Source of the DNA: PALSA-1296 sp038210275
GTDB taxonomy: Bacteria > Bacteroidota > Ignavibacteria > Palsa-1295
Length of the DNA stretch: 22,350 nucleotides
Reading direction: 5' to 3'
Assembly: GCA_038210275.1 (NCBI GenBank)
Contig: JBBQWV010000029.1
Location: 1-22,350 of the forward strand
The notes under the pieces were generated by a model. It saw nothing but the letters and a program-made list of their open reading frames with translations, was not told the DNA's origin and ran no database searches. Of this stretch, positions 1 through 7,498 are shown in pieces. A program made the translations under genes and the position numbers. The first letter of the stretch is position 1. Every line of letters begins with the position of its first letter.

Positions 1-289
<289 letters not shown>

Positions 290-310
290 ATTATAGTTAA
301 AAACTATAAT
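290..310 (-). other. Perfect 8-bp hairpin abutting the 16S 5' end
   Basis: ATTATAGT (290-297) and ACTATAAT (303-310) are exact reverse complements around a 5-nt loop. In the rRNA transcript this stem-loop would end directly at the inferred mature 16S 5' end. That placement suggests a role in precursor folding or 5' processing, but this is inference. A/T-rich stems of this length can occur by chance. Confidence 0.5.
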
Positions 311-705
311 CAAGCGTTTAGCCTGATGCCTGTACCAATCTGGATAGATTGATGCAAGAAAATGAATCAAAAAAATTCACGGAAACTTGCTGCTTGATGA
401 GTCTTTGAGAACTTGCAAGCTGCAAATTACCTTGTACTCATCCTGCTGACTTTAAAACTTCTCTCATGTCAATGAACACTCGTAGGTTGACCCGTCTTAT
501 CACCGGAAAATACTTAGGAGACCATTCCCTTTCCGTCGCGGGACGCATATAACCACAGACGTCCCCGCGGAGTTCCGAAATGTTATCTTTTTGTTATTAT
601 TTCGAAGCTTATTTTTAAGAACCCTTATTTAATGCGCCTTTCAAGCCATCAAAAACATTCGCGATTTTGATGCGGAAATGCGGATTTTGAAAAACAAAAC
701 GAATC
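311..705 (-). promoter_or_regulatory. Presumed rRNA operon leader and promoter region (no gene)
   Basis: No coding frame is convincing between the 16S gene and the repeat array, so this stretch should hold the rRNA promoter and leader. I could not find a TAnnTTTG-type or a clear TTGACA/TATAAT promoter on the minus strand, and no confident boxA. The most visible structure is a GC-rich hairpin, CGCGGGACG (537-545) against CGTCCCCGCG (560-569), with one bulged base and a 14-nt loop. There is no T-run, so it is not an obvious terminator. The boundaries given are only those of the neighbouring features. Confidence 0.4.
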
Positions 706-790
706 ATTGCAACAAACAGGTCGCTCCTACGGAGCTTTGGGGTCAGGAAAAATCAGTTCTACAAACGGAATCGCACCTACGGTGCTAAAT
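706..790 (-). repeat. REP-like hairpin repeats, inverted arm (2 copies)
   Basis: Two copies read on the minus strand. Their hairpins are at 723-735 (GCTCC-TAC-GGAGC) and 773-785 (GCACC-TAC-GGTGC), 50 bp apart. Each is flanked on one side by a tail related to GACCTGTTTGTAGCAA. The second copy has changed the middle base pair of the stem on both sides, so pairing is kept. They lie head-to-head with the three plus-oriented copies to the right and form part of the non-coding stretch 3' of the transposase-like gene. Confidence 0.85.
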
Positions 791-799
791 GCAAATCCC

Positions 800-933
800 C
801 AAACTCCGTAGGAGTGACCTGTTTGCAGCAACAATTCTAAAAAAAATTCCAAAGCTCCGTAGGAGCGACCTGTTTGTAGCAACAATTCTAAAACAAATTC
901 CGAAGCTCCGTAGGAGCGACCTGTTTGTATCGA
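800..933 (+). repeat. REP-like hairpin repeats, direct arm (3 copies, 51-bp period)
   Basis: Three direct copies have stems starting at 803, 854 and 905, exactly 51 bp apart. The unit is a GCTCC-GTA-GGAGC hairpin, a GACCTGTTTGTAGCAACAA tail, then an A/T-rich spacer. The first copy has ACTCC/GGAGT instead of GCTCC/GGAGC, a second case of matched changes on both sides of the stem. Hairpin repeats beside an IS200-like transposase are the usual arrangement of REP/RAYT systems, so these are probable recognition sites of the protein encoded at 952-1410. That link is inferred from adjacency. Confidence 0.87.
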
Positions 934-951
934 CGCTATAACGTCTCATCA

Positions 952-1410
952 CTATTTTATACCTAACAAATATTTCGGATCGTATTCTACCTCAAACTTT
1001 TCTAACATCTCAACATATTCATCTCGGAAATTTTTCTTCTTGTGATGCTCTTCTTGATTATCAATATATTTTATAACGTTATTCAATTGTGATCTCGAAT
1101 AGGAAAACGCACCATAACCTTCCTGCCAGAAAAATTTTGTATTTAACCATTTCGAATCATTGATATATTTCGACGATCCCGCTTTTATATCCCTTACCAA
1201 ATCCGCTAACGAAATCCGCGGATCGTAGCCGATCAAAATATGCACATGATCCGGCATACTGTTTATCGCGATCAATTTATGATCTCGTTTCTGAATAATC
1301 CCCGTGATGTATTTATGAATATCTTCCTTATGCTCAGCCTTAATCATGCTATCTCGTTCACGAACTGCGAACACAATATGGATGTGGATTTGGGTGTAGG
1401 TATTGGGCAT
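952..1410 (-). CDS. IS200-like Y1 transposase (RAYT-type HUH endonuclease)
   Basis: This 152-residue protein is the usual size for the IS200/TnpA fold. The HUH metal site is visible as MPDHVHILIG, with His55 and His57. The likely nucleophile is Tyr115 in VIKYIDNQ, followed by Gln119 and the HHKKK stretch. The block FWQEGYGAFSYS near residues 94-105 is typical of the family in Bacteroidota. Such enzymes nick and rejoin single-stranded DNA at hairpins. Members without IS ends that sit beside REP repeats are called RAYTs. Here the five hairpin repeats start about 20 bp past the stop. The ATG lies 4 bp after the stop of the upstream gene, so it is probably co-transcribed. All key residues are present, so it may be active. 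Confidence 0.9.
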   Translation of the reverse strand: MPNTYTQIHIHIVFAVRERDSMIKAEHKEDIHKYITGIIQKRDHKLIAINSMPDHVHILIGYDPRISLADLVRDIKAGSSKYINDSKWLNTKFFWQEGYGAFSYSRSQLNNVIKYIDNQEEHHKKKNFRDEYVEMLEKFEVEYDPKYLLGIK

Positions 1411-1414
1411 CAGG

Positions 1415-2518
1415 TTAGCTCTTGTAATAAATCATAAACTTATTTTTTGCGAATCCCTCATCGTGCTCGATTATATTATTTTTTGAATCGTACTTCCATG
1501 TTTCCTGAGATGAGTTGCGGATATGCTTTATGCAGTTGCCTTTCTTGTCATAAGTCCAAGTATCTGTTGTATCAGTATCCTGAACTTTGTTAACTAATAG
1601 CCCCACCTTATTTCGCAAGTAAAGAGTGATGGTGGTCGAAGTATCTCTGCCGTCGAACGATTTATATTTCGCACTTATGGGACGCCACTTTTTATCATAA
1701 CTGGTTATTACATCATGCCACTCACTATTGTATTGGCGATAAAGAAATGATTCAATTTCTATTATTCTTGCTGCTGAATCGATCCTCCTAATTTCACGAG
1801 AACGCAATGGGAAGTCACCTTTTCCAAATTTCATTTCTTGCTCATATTTATTTAGCTCATTATAGAATTTCTCTCTTTCTAATGGATCTTTAAGTTTATT
1901 CCCAGTAATAATAGGGTTGTAGGGTGTTTCTTTCCCATATTCAAGTTTTTCAATTTCATTTCCGGCAGCACTATAGTGATAAATAATTTTATTCAGACCT
2001 TTCCCGGAGTATCCAAAATCGTCCTCCTCCGATATTCGACCGATCTTATCATACATTATCTTCTTTGCTAACTTGATTGTGTCAAGATATGCATCCCGTC
2101 GCCTCAGTGTAACATGTTTAAATTCAAGCCAGGAACCGTCGCTATCGAAATATCCAAAACTCCTATCTCTAATATCGGTTGAATACAAGAGCTTACCATC
2201 ATGTGAATAAATTTTTCGCTCTTTCACATCTACGATCTTTCCATGATATATGTGCTGTTCATCTATTTCAATGGAATCTTCTCGCACGAAAACGGAGAAT
2301 ATTGAAGTATCTTTTTGTGACATAAAGCTATCTTCCTCCATGATCTTATAAACTCCGGACTTCCAAAGACGCATAACTACCGGCTCAACACCATCTCCCC
2401 AATCTTCTTTCAATCCATAATAAGGAAATATTCCGTGAGGTGGAGGTATATACGAATCCGGCGGCACCGGAGCAACCAGCCGCATCATAAAAAGAATAAG
2501 AGTTATGAATGCTTGCAT
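1415..2518 (-). CDS. Exported protein with degenerate YD (RHS-like) repeats, copy B
   Basis: About 367 residues. A short hydrophobic N-terminus (AFITLILFMMRLVAPVPP) suggests a signal peptide. The body holds imperfect YD-type repeats, clearest near the C-terminus (TWTYDKKGNCIKH, TWKYDSKNNIIEH), where the paralogue at 2537-3565 has WEYDKSGHCISH and WLYDSKGNLVES. YD repeats form beta-strand shells or strands in RHS-type and wall-associated proteins. No toxin domain follows here. The two paralogues share the signal region, a PHGxFxxYG motif just after it, and a KFxIxYx ending. The ATG at 2518 is preferred over the TTG at 2521. The gap to the upstream paralogue is 18 bp, which suggests an operon. 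The function is unknown. Confidence 0.82.
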   Translation of the reverse strand: MQAFITLILFMMRLVAPVPPDSYIPPPHGIFPYYGLKEDWGDGVEPVVMRLWKSGVYKIMEEDSFMSQKDTSIFSVFVREDSIEIDEQHIYHGKIVDVKERKIYSHDGKLLYSTDIRDRSFGYFDSDGSWLEFKHVTLRRRDAYLDTIKLAKKIMYDKIGRISEEDDFGYSGKGLNKIIYHYSAAGNEIEKLEYGKETPYNPIITGNKLKDPLEREKFYNELNKYEQEMKFGKGDFPLRSREIRRIDSAARIIEIESFLYRQYNSEWHDVITSYDKKWRPISAKYKSFDGRDTSTTITLYLRNKVGLLVNKVQDTDTTDTWTYDKKGNCIKHIRNSSQETWKYDSKNNIIEHDEGFAKNKFMIYYKS

Positions 2519-2536
2519 CAAGTTGAATAACTTACT

Positions 2537-3565
2537 CTATCTGTAAAATATTTTAAACTTCGTGCGATACCCGGATTGATTGGATTCGACGAGGTTTCCT
2601 TTTGAATCATAGAGCCACGTATCGACATTATTACCGTGATTATGCGAAATACAATGTCCGGATTTATCGTATTCCCACTCTTCAATGTAATCTTCATCCG
2701 ATTTCGTTGTCATCGAAACAAGATGTCCGTCAAATTTTCTTTCATAAATAATTTCTTGAGAGGAAACCACTCCGTTAGGATACGTTTGTCTTATATGCTC
2801 GTTCATGATTCTCCAGCCTTGATCATAAATACTAACCCGGTAAACTATATTCTTAGCATCGTCGGGATATTCATAATATGTCGTTTCAGTTTTGATCGAT
2901 CTCTTTACCGAATCAATTTTTCTGTGCTCATCTTGGGTGACTCTATATACAACGGGACGTTGACCCGGAATGCGTTGAGAATTAGTTATATCAATCTCCT
3001 CTCCTTTTTCTGAGTACTTATAAATCTTTTTTCCGGCAATTGTTGCATAATCGTGAAATTGTTCATACTCGTCATAGTTATCTTTTTCAATCGGTCTGCC
3101 GGATTTATCATAAATAATTTTTTCTTTTAAGAACATTGAATCAAGTCGGCGAAGATGTTGATACCAAACCCATGAACCTTCAGCAGTAAAATAACGAAGA
3201 TTGGGAATTACATTTTTCGAAGTGGTGGCTTGATAGAGCATCTTCCCCTTTTTTGAATATACTTTTTTAAGTTTTGAATCACTTATTTTACCGCCATAAA
3301 TTCTCTGCTCTTCAATGACTATTGAATCTTCCTTCTGGAAAATATTGAAAAGCGATGTATCCCGTCGTCCGTTACTACTATCAACTTCTTCTACTTTATA
3401 CCCGCCTGTCTTTACTATATTGAGTATTGGAGCAAACTTTTCGCTATCACTTTGTTCAAAACCATAATCTTGAAATAATCCATGAGGCTTAGGGGCAAGC
3501 ACTTCCAGCCGCTCCGGCGCAGCCAGCCGCGTCAGGAAAAGAATTAGAGTTATGAATACTTCCAT
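2537..3565 (-). CDS. Exported protein with degenerate YD (RHS-like) repeats, copy A
   Basis: 342 residues starting MEVFITLILFLTRLAAPE, a short hydrophobic leader like that of the downstream paralogue. The protein is rich in D, S, Y and K and carries several YDKSGxxI-type segments (for example IIYDKSGRPIEKDN and YDSKGNLVESN), the hallmark of degenerate YD repeats. It is tandemly duplicated with 1415-2518, and the two have diverged strongly in the centre. It begins 26 bp after the stop of the RecA-fold gene, so these genes probably share one transcript. An envelope or surface location is inferred from the leader. I do not recognise a specific function. Confidence 0.82.
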   Translation of the reverse strand: MEVFITLILFLTRLAAPERLEVLAPKPHGLFQDYGFEQSDSEKFAPILNIVKTGGYKVEEVDSSNGRRDTSLFNIFQKEDSIVIEEQRIYGGKISDSKLKKVYSKKGKMLYQATTSKNVIPNLRYFTAEGSWVWYQHLRRLDSMFLKEKIIYDKSGRPIEKDNYDEYEQFHDYATIAGKKIYKYSEKGEEIDITNSQRIPGQRPVVYRVTQDEHRKIDSVKRSIKTETTYYEYPDDAKNIVYRVSIYDQGWRIMNEHIRQTYPNGVVSSQEIIYERKFDGHLVSMTTKSDEDYIEEWEYDKSGHCISHNHGNNVDTWLYDSKGNLVESNQSGYRTKFKIFYR

Positions 3566-3591
3566 TAACTATTGCAACACCGAAATTGTCA

Positions 3592-4284
3592 TCAAGAATT
3601 CTCCAAATATTTACTTCCCTCACTCACTCCTTCCTCCGAAACCAACTCCGCTCTGATCTCCATCACATCTTCTTCGCGAGCATACCCTAAGTTGTTGATT
3701 TTACTGTTATCTAACATTTCTAAATTAGGAGTTGGTGGTATCGCTATTTGGGCGTTTGGAGTGGCTTCTTTCTCTACATCGAGCGAGAAAATGTCGGTTG
3801 CGAGGGCAGCGAGTTTGCCGAGACCGCCGCGTTGGATTTTTCCGGCTGGTGTAGCTTTCGATTGGGAATAGATGAGCAGCGTTATATCCAATTGATTGAG
3901 CAACGTCATCAGAGCGAAGATCGCCTGCTCTTTATAGCTATAGGATTTATTGGCGAATTCCCAGGAATTAATGACGACGTATTTGATCTTCTGCGATTCG
4001 ATCTGCTGATGAATTACGCTGATATAATTGGCGAGTTCACCAATCGGCACATTCTGAAAAAATATATCGCTTTGGTATTCATGCGCTTTTTCAGCGACAT
4101 TAGCGCGCGACGCTGCCATGATCTTGCGCGTGGAGAATGCCGTGTTGACATAGAGGATATTCCCCCGCCTGCCGCTTGCGCTGATCGCTGAAGCGTGCTG
4201 CAAACTGGATTCAACGGTTGTCATCGCATTCTCTCCGCAATAGATCGTCATCTCGCCCTCTGTGAAGTTTAAGTTATTTTTCAT
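3592..4284 (-). CDS. RecA/DnaB-fold protein lacking ATPase motifs (hypothetical)
   Basis: 230 residues. The order of elements resembles RecA/RadA/DnaB domains: a loop where Walker A belongs (CGENAMTTVESS, 16-27), a strand after a helix (NILYVNTAFS, 42-51), a Walker-B-like strand (YVVINSWEF, 102-110), a strand ending in LLIYSQ (136-141) and a late GKLAALATDIFSL segment (156-168). The Walker A Lys/Thr are absent and the Walker B Asp is Asn (VVINS instead of VVIDS). The C-terminal 60 residues are acidic and low in complexity, probably disordered. It may be a non-catalytic scaffold or regulator. The family assignment rests on pattern similarity only. It is the first gene of the minus-strand cluster that ends with the transposase. 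Confidence 0.72.
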   Translation of the reverse strand: MKNNLNFTEGEMTIYCGENAMTTVESSLQHASAISASGRRGNILYVNTAFSTRKIMAASRANVAEKAHEYQSDIFFQNVPIGELANYISVIHQQIESQKIKYVVINSWEFANKSYSYKEQAIFALMTLLNQLDITLLIYSQSKATPAGKIQRGGLGKLAALATDIFSLDVEKEATPNAQIAIPPTPNLEMLDNSKINNLGYAREEDVMEIRAELVSEEGVSEGSKYLENS

Positions 4285-4610
4285 AATGGTTTTTTTTAAA
4301 TTAATAATTGTCTGAATCGGGATTTATAGGTCACCTCGGCGACGAGCGATTAAAAAGATTATCAGGTTTTTTCATCCTTCATCCTTTATCCTTTCCCCGG
4401 ATGGTGCCTATCATTCGGAGGACAACATACGACATAAAAACCGGTTTGTCAAGGTGCTCAAACCATTATTTTTTCATTTTTCTGAAAAGATAATATTGCG
4501 GGCACCTATAGTATATAAAAATTTGATAAAAAACGTGGTGTTGAAGCACGATTGCAACTTTTTTTTCGAATCTCTTGTCACAGAGCCGCGTAATTAACTT
4601 ATGAAACCTC
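4285..4610. promoter_or_regulatory. Divergent intergenic region, no gene seen
   Basis: These 326 bp separate the minus-strand RecA-fold gene from the plus-strand lipoprotein pair and must carry both promoters. The region is A/T-rich with several homopolymer T and A runs. I looked for TAnnTTTG elements on both strands and found none. The stretch TATAGTATATAAAAATTTG (4507-4525) is the most promoter-like for the plus-strand genes but does not fit the Bacteroidota consensus. No tRNA or hairpin terminator was recognised. Confidence 0.35.
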
Positions 4611-5204
4611 ATGAATAAACTGTTTCTTGCTTTCTTTTTTTGCTGCATCATGATTTCGGCTTGCAGCAAAAGCAGCGATCCTATCACCGCAATGCCGATC
4701 CCTTCGGATTCGACTGCTTTTCCAAATCATTTAATGTTCGAGAAAGATGGGCATGGTTCGCTTAATGGTTGGGCGTTTCATCCTGCGATAATTGGTGACA
4801 CGGCGAATTTTGAAGTGGACACCCCGCCGACAGGAGGAACGTGGTCACTTAAATTACATAAAGCCGATACTCCTCATGGATCAAATAATGTGACGAGAAC
4901 TTTCACCAATATCTCCAGCGGCATCTATGAACTTTCATCATGGATGAAAATAAAATATCTGCTTCCGGCAGGAACTTCACCGGAAGGATCGATCTCCATT
5001 ATCAAAAGTAGTAACGGAGTCTCATACACTAAAACTACGACGAGCGGAGATAGTATTGTGTGGCATCAGGTAAATTTATTGGATACCCTGGTTCTTCTGC
5101 CATCAGATTCGCTTACCATTATGCTCGCTGCCGGAGCAAGTGATACTGCTGCGCACGGCAATCCGATGTGGTTCGATGATGTAACTTTTCGGAAAGTAAA
5201 ATAG
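4611..5204 (+). CDS. Lipoprotein with jelly-roll/CBM-like domain, copy 1
   Basis: 197 residues. Residues 1-18 are a lipoprotein signal ending in the lipobox ISAC (Cys18 lipidated), with a Ser-rich spacer after it. The mature part follows the pattern of galactose-binding-like/CBM4-9 domains: an N-terminal NHLMFEKDGHGSLNGW, a middle GTWSLKLHKAD, a GIYELSSWMKIKY strand and a terminal GNPMWFDDVTFRK, where the Trp-Phe-Asp-Asp strand is typical. It probably sits on the outer membrane and may bind glycans; the fold is inferred from the pattern. The gene just downstream is a paralogue in the same orientation after 37 bp, so the two are likely co-transcribed. There is no strong Shine-Dalgarno. Confidence 0.83.
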   Translation: MNKLFLAFFFCCIMISACSKSSDPITAMPIPSDSTAFPNHLMFEKDGHGSLNGWAFHPAIIGDTANFEVDTPPTGGTWSLKLHKADTPHGSNNVTRTFTNISSGIYELSSWMKIKYLLPAGTSPEGSISIIKSSNGVSYTKTTTSGDSIVWHQVNLLDTLVLLPSDSLTIMLAAGASDTAAHGNPMWFDDVTFRKVK

Positions 5205-5241
5205 AGGAGCTAACAGTTCACAGTCAACACTAAAGAAAAAA

Positions 5242-5841
5242 ATGCTTAAGATCAAATTACTTTTTACTATCTTTTTTTGCGGCATCATCGTTTCTTCATG
5301 CAGTAAGACGAGCAATCCGGTGACGACGACTCCAACGGATTCCACGTACTTACTCAATCATTCGCGCTTCGAGCAAGGCGGAAGCCCATCATTGAACGGA
5401 TGGAAATTTAATCCTGCTCAACCTGATGATACGATTGATTTCGAGATGGATGTTCCCCCGGGAGCCGGAACGTGGTCGTTCAAACTGCATACTGCCGATC
5501 TCTTAGATGTGCATAATACAGTTACCCAAAGTTTTACGAACCTGACGAGTGGTGTCTATAGCCTGACAACATGGTTGAAATATAAATATATTTTATCATC
5601 AGGGACTTTTCCTCCGGGTTGGATCTCCATCATTAAATCGAGCGGCGGAGTCGTATCTACAAAACTTCAGTTCGGCGAGGACAGCACAAACTGGCATCCG
5701 CAAACATTGCTCGATACATTGACGCTCCTTCCTACCGATACGCTTACCGTTCTGCTATCTGCGGGTTCACGAAGTGCCTCAAGCGGTCAGCACGGAAATC
5801 CGATGTGGGTTGATGATATAACGTTTCGAAAGCTGCCGTAA
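5242..5841 (+). CDS. Lipoprotein with jelly-roll/CBM-like domain, copy 2
   Basis: 199 residues, a tandem paralogue of the gene before it. The lipobox is VSSC with Cys20. Shared blocks are NHSRFEQGGSPSLNGW, GTWSFKLHTAD, GVYSLTTWLKYKY, WISIIKSSGG and the end GNPMWVDDITFRK. The aromatic residues at the presumed ligand face are only partly kept (Phe to Val in the final strand), so the two copies may differ in ligand. It converges on the aldehyde dehydrogenase with only 22 bp between the stops, and no hairpin terminator is visible there. The role is unknown beyond a surface lipoprotein with a probable carbohydrate-binding fold. Confidence 0.83.
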   Translation: MLKIKLLFTIFFCGIIVSSCSKTSNPVTTTPTDSTYLLNHSRFEQGGSPSLNGWKFNPAQPDDTIDFEMDVPPGAGTWSFKLHTADLLDVHNTVTQSFTNLTSGVYSLTTWLKYKYILSSGTFPPGWISIIKSSGGVVSTKLQFGEDSTNWHPQTLLDTLTLLPTDTLTVLLSAGSRSASSGQHGNPMWVDDITFRKLP

Positions 5842-5863
5842 TTTTCGGCATTATAAAATCCAG

Positions 5864-7291
5864 TTAATCACGTTTCACTCGCACCTTTATCTCTGCCATT
5901 TCCTTCATGGCGAACTCTATTCCTTCCCTGCCGAAGCCGGAGTCTTTGATGCCTCCGTATGGCATCGTGTCTATTCGGAACGTATTGGTATCATTAATGA
6001 TAAGTCCGCCCACCTCAAGTTGATTATAGGCTGAATTTATCACTTCTTCATCACTTGAATACAGGGCTGCTTGCAATCCGTAGCGACTGGAATTTATCTT
6101 GGTGATCGCTTCGACAATATCATTATACGGCTCAACGATCAGCACGGGTGCGAAGGCTTCTTCTTGCGAGATTGTTGCACTTTCAGGGACGTTCGTCAGC
6201 ACGGTCGGGCTGAGGTAATTCGGCGCCATGAAATTGCCGGAATGCATCGTTGCTCCAGCGGCAACAGCTTCATCAATCCACCCTTTCACCTTCATCGCCG
6301 CCGCTTCGGATATCATCGGACCGAGGACGGTATCCTCCAATAGCGGATCGCCTGCCATCATTGCCTTCGATGCGCGGACGATCTTATCCAGCATCTCCTC
6401 ATAAAACTCGCGCTTCACATAGAGCTTTTGCAAACTGATGCAGACCTGCCCTGCATAATAATAAGCAGCAATCGCAAGCGACTTCACAAGAGAATCCCAA
6501 TCTTTCACCTCATCAATAATTGTACATCCGTTGCCCCCAAGTTCAAGCGCGACTTTCTTCTTCGGCACCAACGCATTGAGCTTCCATCCAACCAATGCAC
6601 TTCCGGTGAAGGAAAGCATTTTGATTCGCTCATCGGTGACCAGAGCTTCGGCTACTTCATTCTCGCAAGGGATGACTTTCAGCACTCCGATGGGCAGTCC
6701 CGCTTCCATCATAATATCATAAAGCGCAAATGCAGTGAGCGGAGTTTGCGGTGCTGGTTTTAATATCACGCAATTCCCTGCTGCTATTGCAGGAGCGATT
6801 TTATGCGCAACAAGATTCAGCGGAAAGTTAAATGGAGTGATAGCGGCGATGACTCCAACAGGAAAGTAACGATAGGTTACTGTTCTCCCGGCAGCGTTCG
6901 GTGCGCCGAGAAGATCGGGAGTAATATCATCATCGGCATGAAGCGCGGCTTTGGCGGCAGCAGCAAAAGTAAAGACTGCACGATCAACTTCAATGCGTGA
7001 GTACGTGATGGGTTTCCCACTTTCAGATGTGATAAGTTGAGCAAGCTCTTCCTTACGTTCTCCCAGAAGATCGGATGTTGCTTTAAGAATAGTGGAGCGA
7101 TTCTCGGCGGAGAGTTTACGAAAATCCTGAAACGTCCTGGCTGAATCTTCCACAGCAAATTTTATCTGATCGAGATCAGCATAACCAACTTCGCCAACGG
7201 TTTTGCCTGAATGCGGACTATGCACTTCGCGAAGCCCGGCTGCGCCTTCGGTTTCGATTCTACCAATGATGGGATTGCGGATAGATGACAT
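5864..7291 (-). CDS. NAD(P)-dependent aldehyde dehydrogenase
   Basis: 475 residues, full length for the aldehyde dehydrogenase superfamily. Catalytic residues are in place: Asn155 (TPFNFP), Lys178 (LKPAP, cofactor), Glu250 (ELGGNG) and nucleophile Cys284 (GQVCIS). The FTGS turn at 228-231 and the EEAFAPV motif near the C-terminal third are also present. It oxidises an aldehyde to an acid in the cytoplasm. GQVCIS-type sequences are common in the group that includes lactaldehyde, succinate-semialdehyde and non-phosphorylating glyceraldehyde-3-phosphate dehydrogenases, so the substrate cannot be named. The ATG at 7291 is followed directly by the family N-terminus. It lies downstream of the truncated clpB, separated by a palindromic element. 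Confidence 0.95.
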   Translation of the reverse strand: MSSIRNPIIGRIETEGAAGLREVHSPHSGKTVGEVGYADLDQIKFAVEDSARTFQDFRKLSAENRSTILKATSDLLGERKEELAQLITSESGKPITYSRIEVDRAVFTFAAAAKAALHADDDITPDLLGAPNAAGRTVTYRYFPVGVIAAITPFNFPLNLVAHKIAPAIAAGNCVILKPAPQTPLTAFALYDIMMEAGLPIGVLKVIPCENEVAEALVTDERIKMLSFTGSALVGWKLNALVPKKKVALELGGNGCTIIDEVKDWDSLVKSLAIAAYYYAGQVCISLQKLYVKREFYEEMLDKIVRASKAMMAGDPLLEDTVLGPMISEAAAMKVKGWIDEAVAAGATMHSGNFMAPNYLSPTVLTNVPESATISQEEAFAPVLIVEPYNDIVEAITKINSSRYGLQAALYSSDEEVINSAYNQLEVGGLIINDTNTFRIDTMPYGGIKDSGFGREGIEFAMKEMAEIKVRVKRD

Positions 7292-7345
7292 TATTTTTTG
7301 AGAATAAGGAAATTAATATATTCAGGTTGGCTCAATTTCAATTAC

Positions 7346-7465
7346 AATGTCATTGCGAGGAGTCCGCTTGCGGACGACGTGGCAATCTAAAATCTTGAAG
7401 TGTGCAGAAGAGTTTAAGTTTTTCTGGTCGCCACGTCGGGCTAAAACCCTCTTCGCTATGACATT
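7346..7465. repeat. Imperfect palindromic intergenic element (TGTCATTGCGA type)
   Basis: The ends AATGTCATTGCGAGGAG (7346-7362) and CTCTTCGCTATGACATT (7449-7465) are inverted repeats matching 15 of 17. Inside, CGACGTGGC (7375-7383) pairs exactly with GCCACGTCG (7430-7438). The whole could fold into a long hairpin. No ORF is present. Elements with TGTCATTGCGAGGAG ends are dispersed in many bacterial genomes and behave like miniature inverted-repeat elements. A related element lies at 20763-20911. Confidence 0.82.
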
Positions 7466-7498
7466 CTTGAAAACATTTCCAATTTGAATCACAAATTT

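Noticed and set aside
537..569. GC-rich hairpin in the rRNA leader as a terminator
   Set aside because: No T-run on either side; kept only as a structural note in the leader entry.
800..933. Direct repeats with 51-bp period suggest a CRISPR array
   Set aside because: The spacer part between units is itself similar from copy to copy and A/T-rich, two more copies lie in inverted orientation, and no cas gene is present. A REP array fits better.
311..951. tRNA gene near the rRNA operon
   Set aside because: No GTTCRA T-loop with matching acceptor stem was found on either strand here or in the other gaps.
3748..4191. 147-codon plus-strand open frame
   Set aside because: Antisense shadow of the RecA-fold gene; its product has no signal, domain or sensible start context, while the minus-strand product has an ordered fold pattern.
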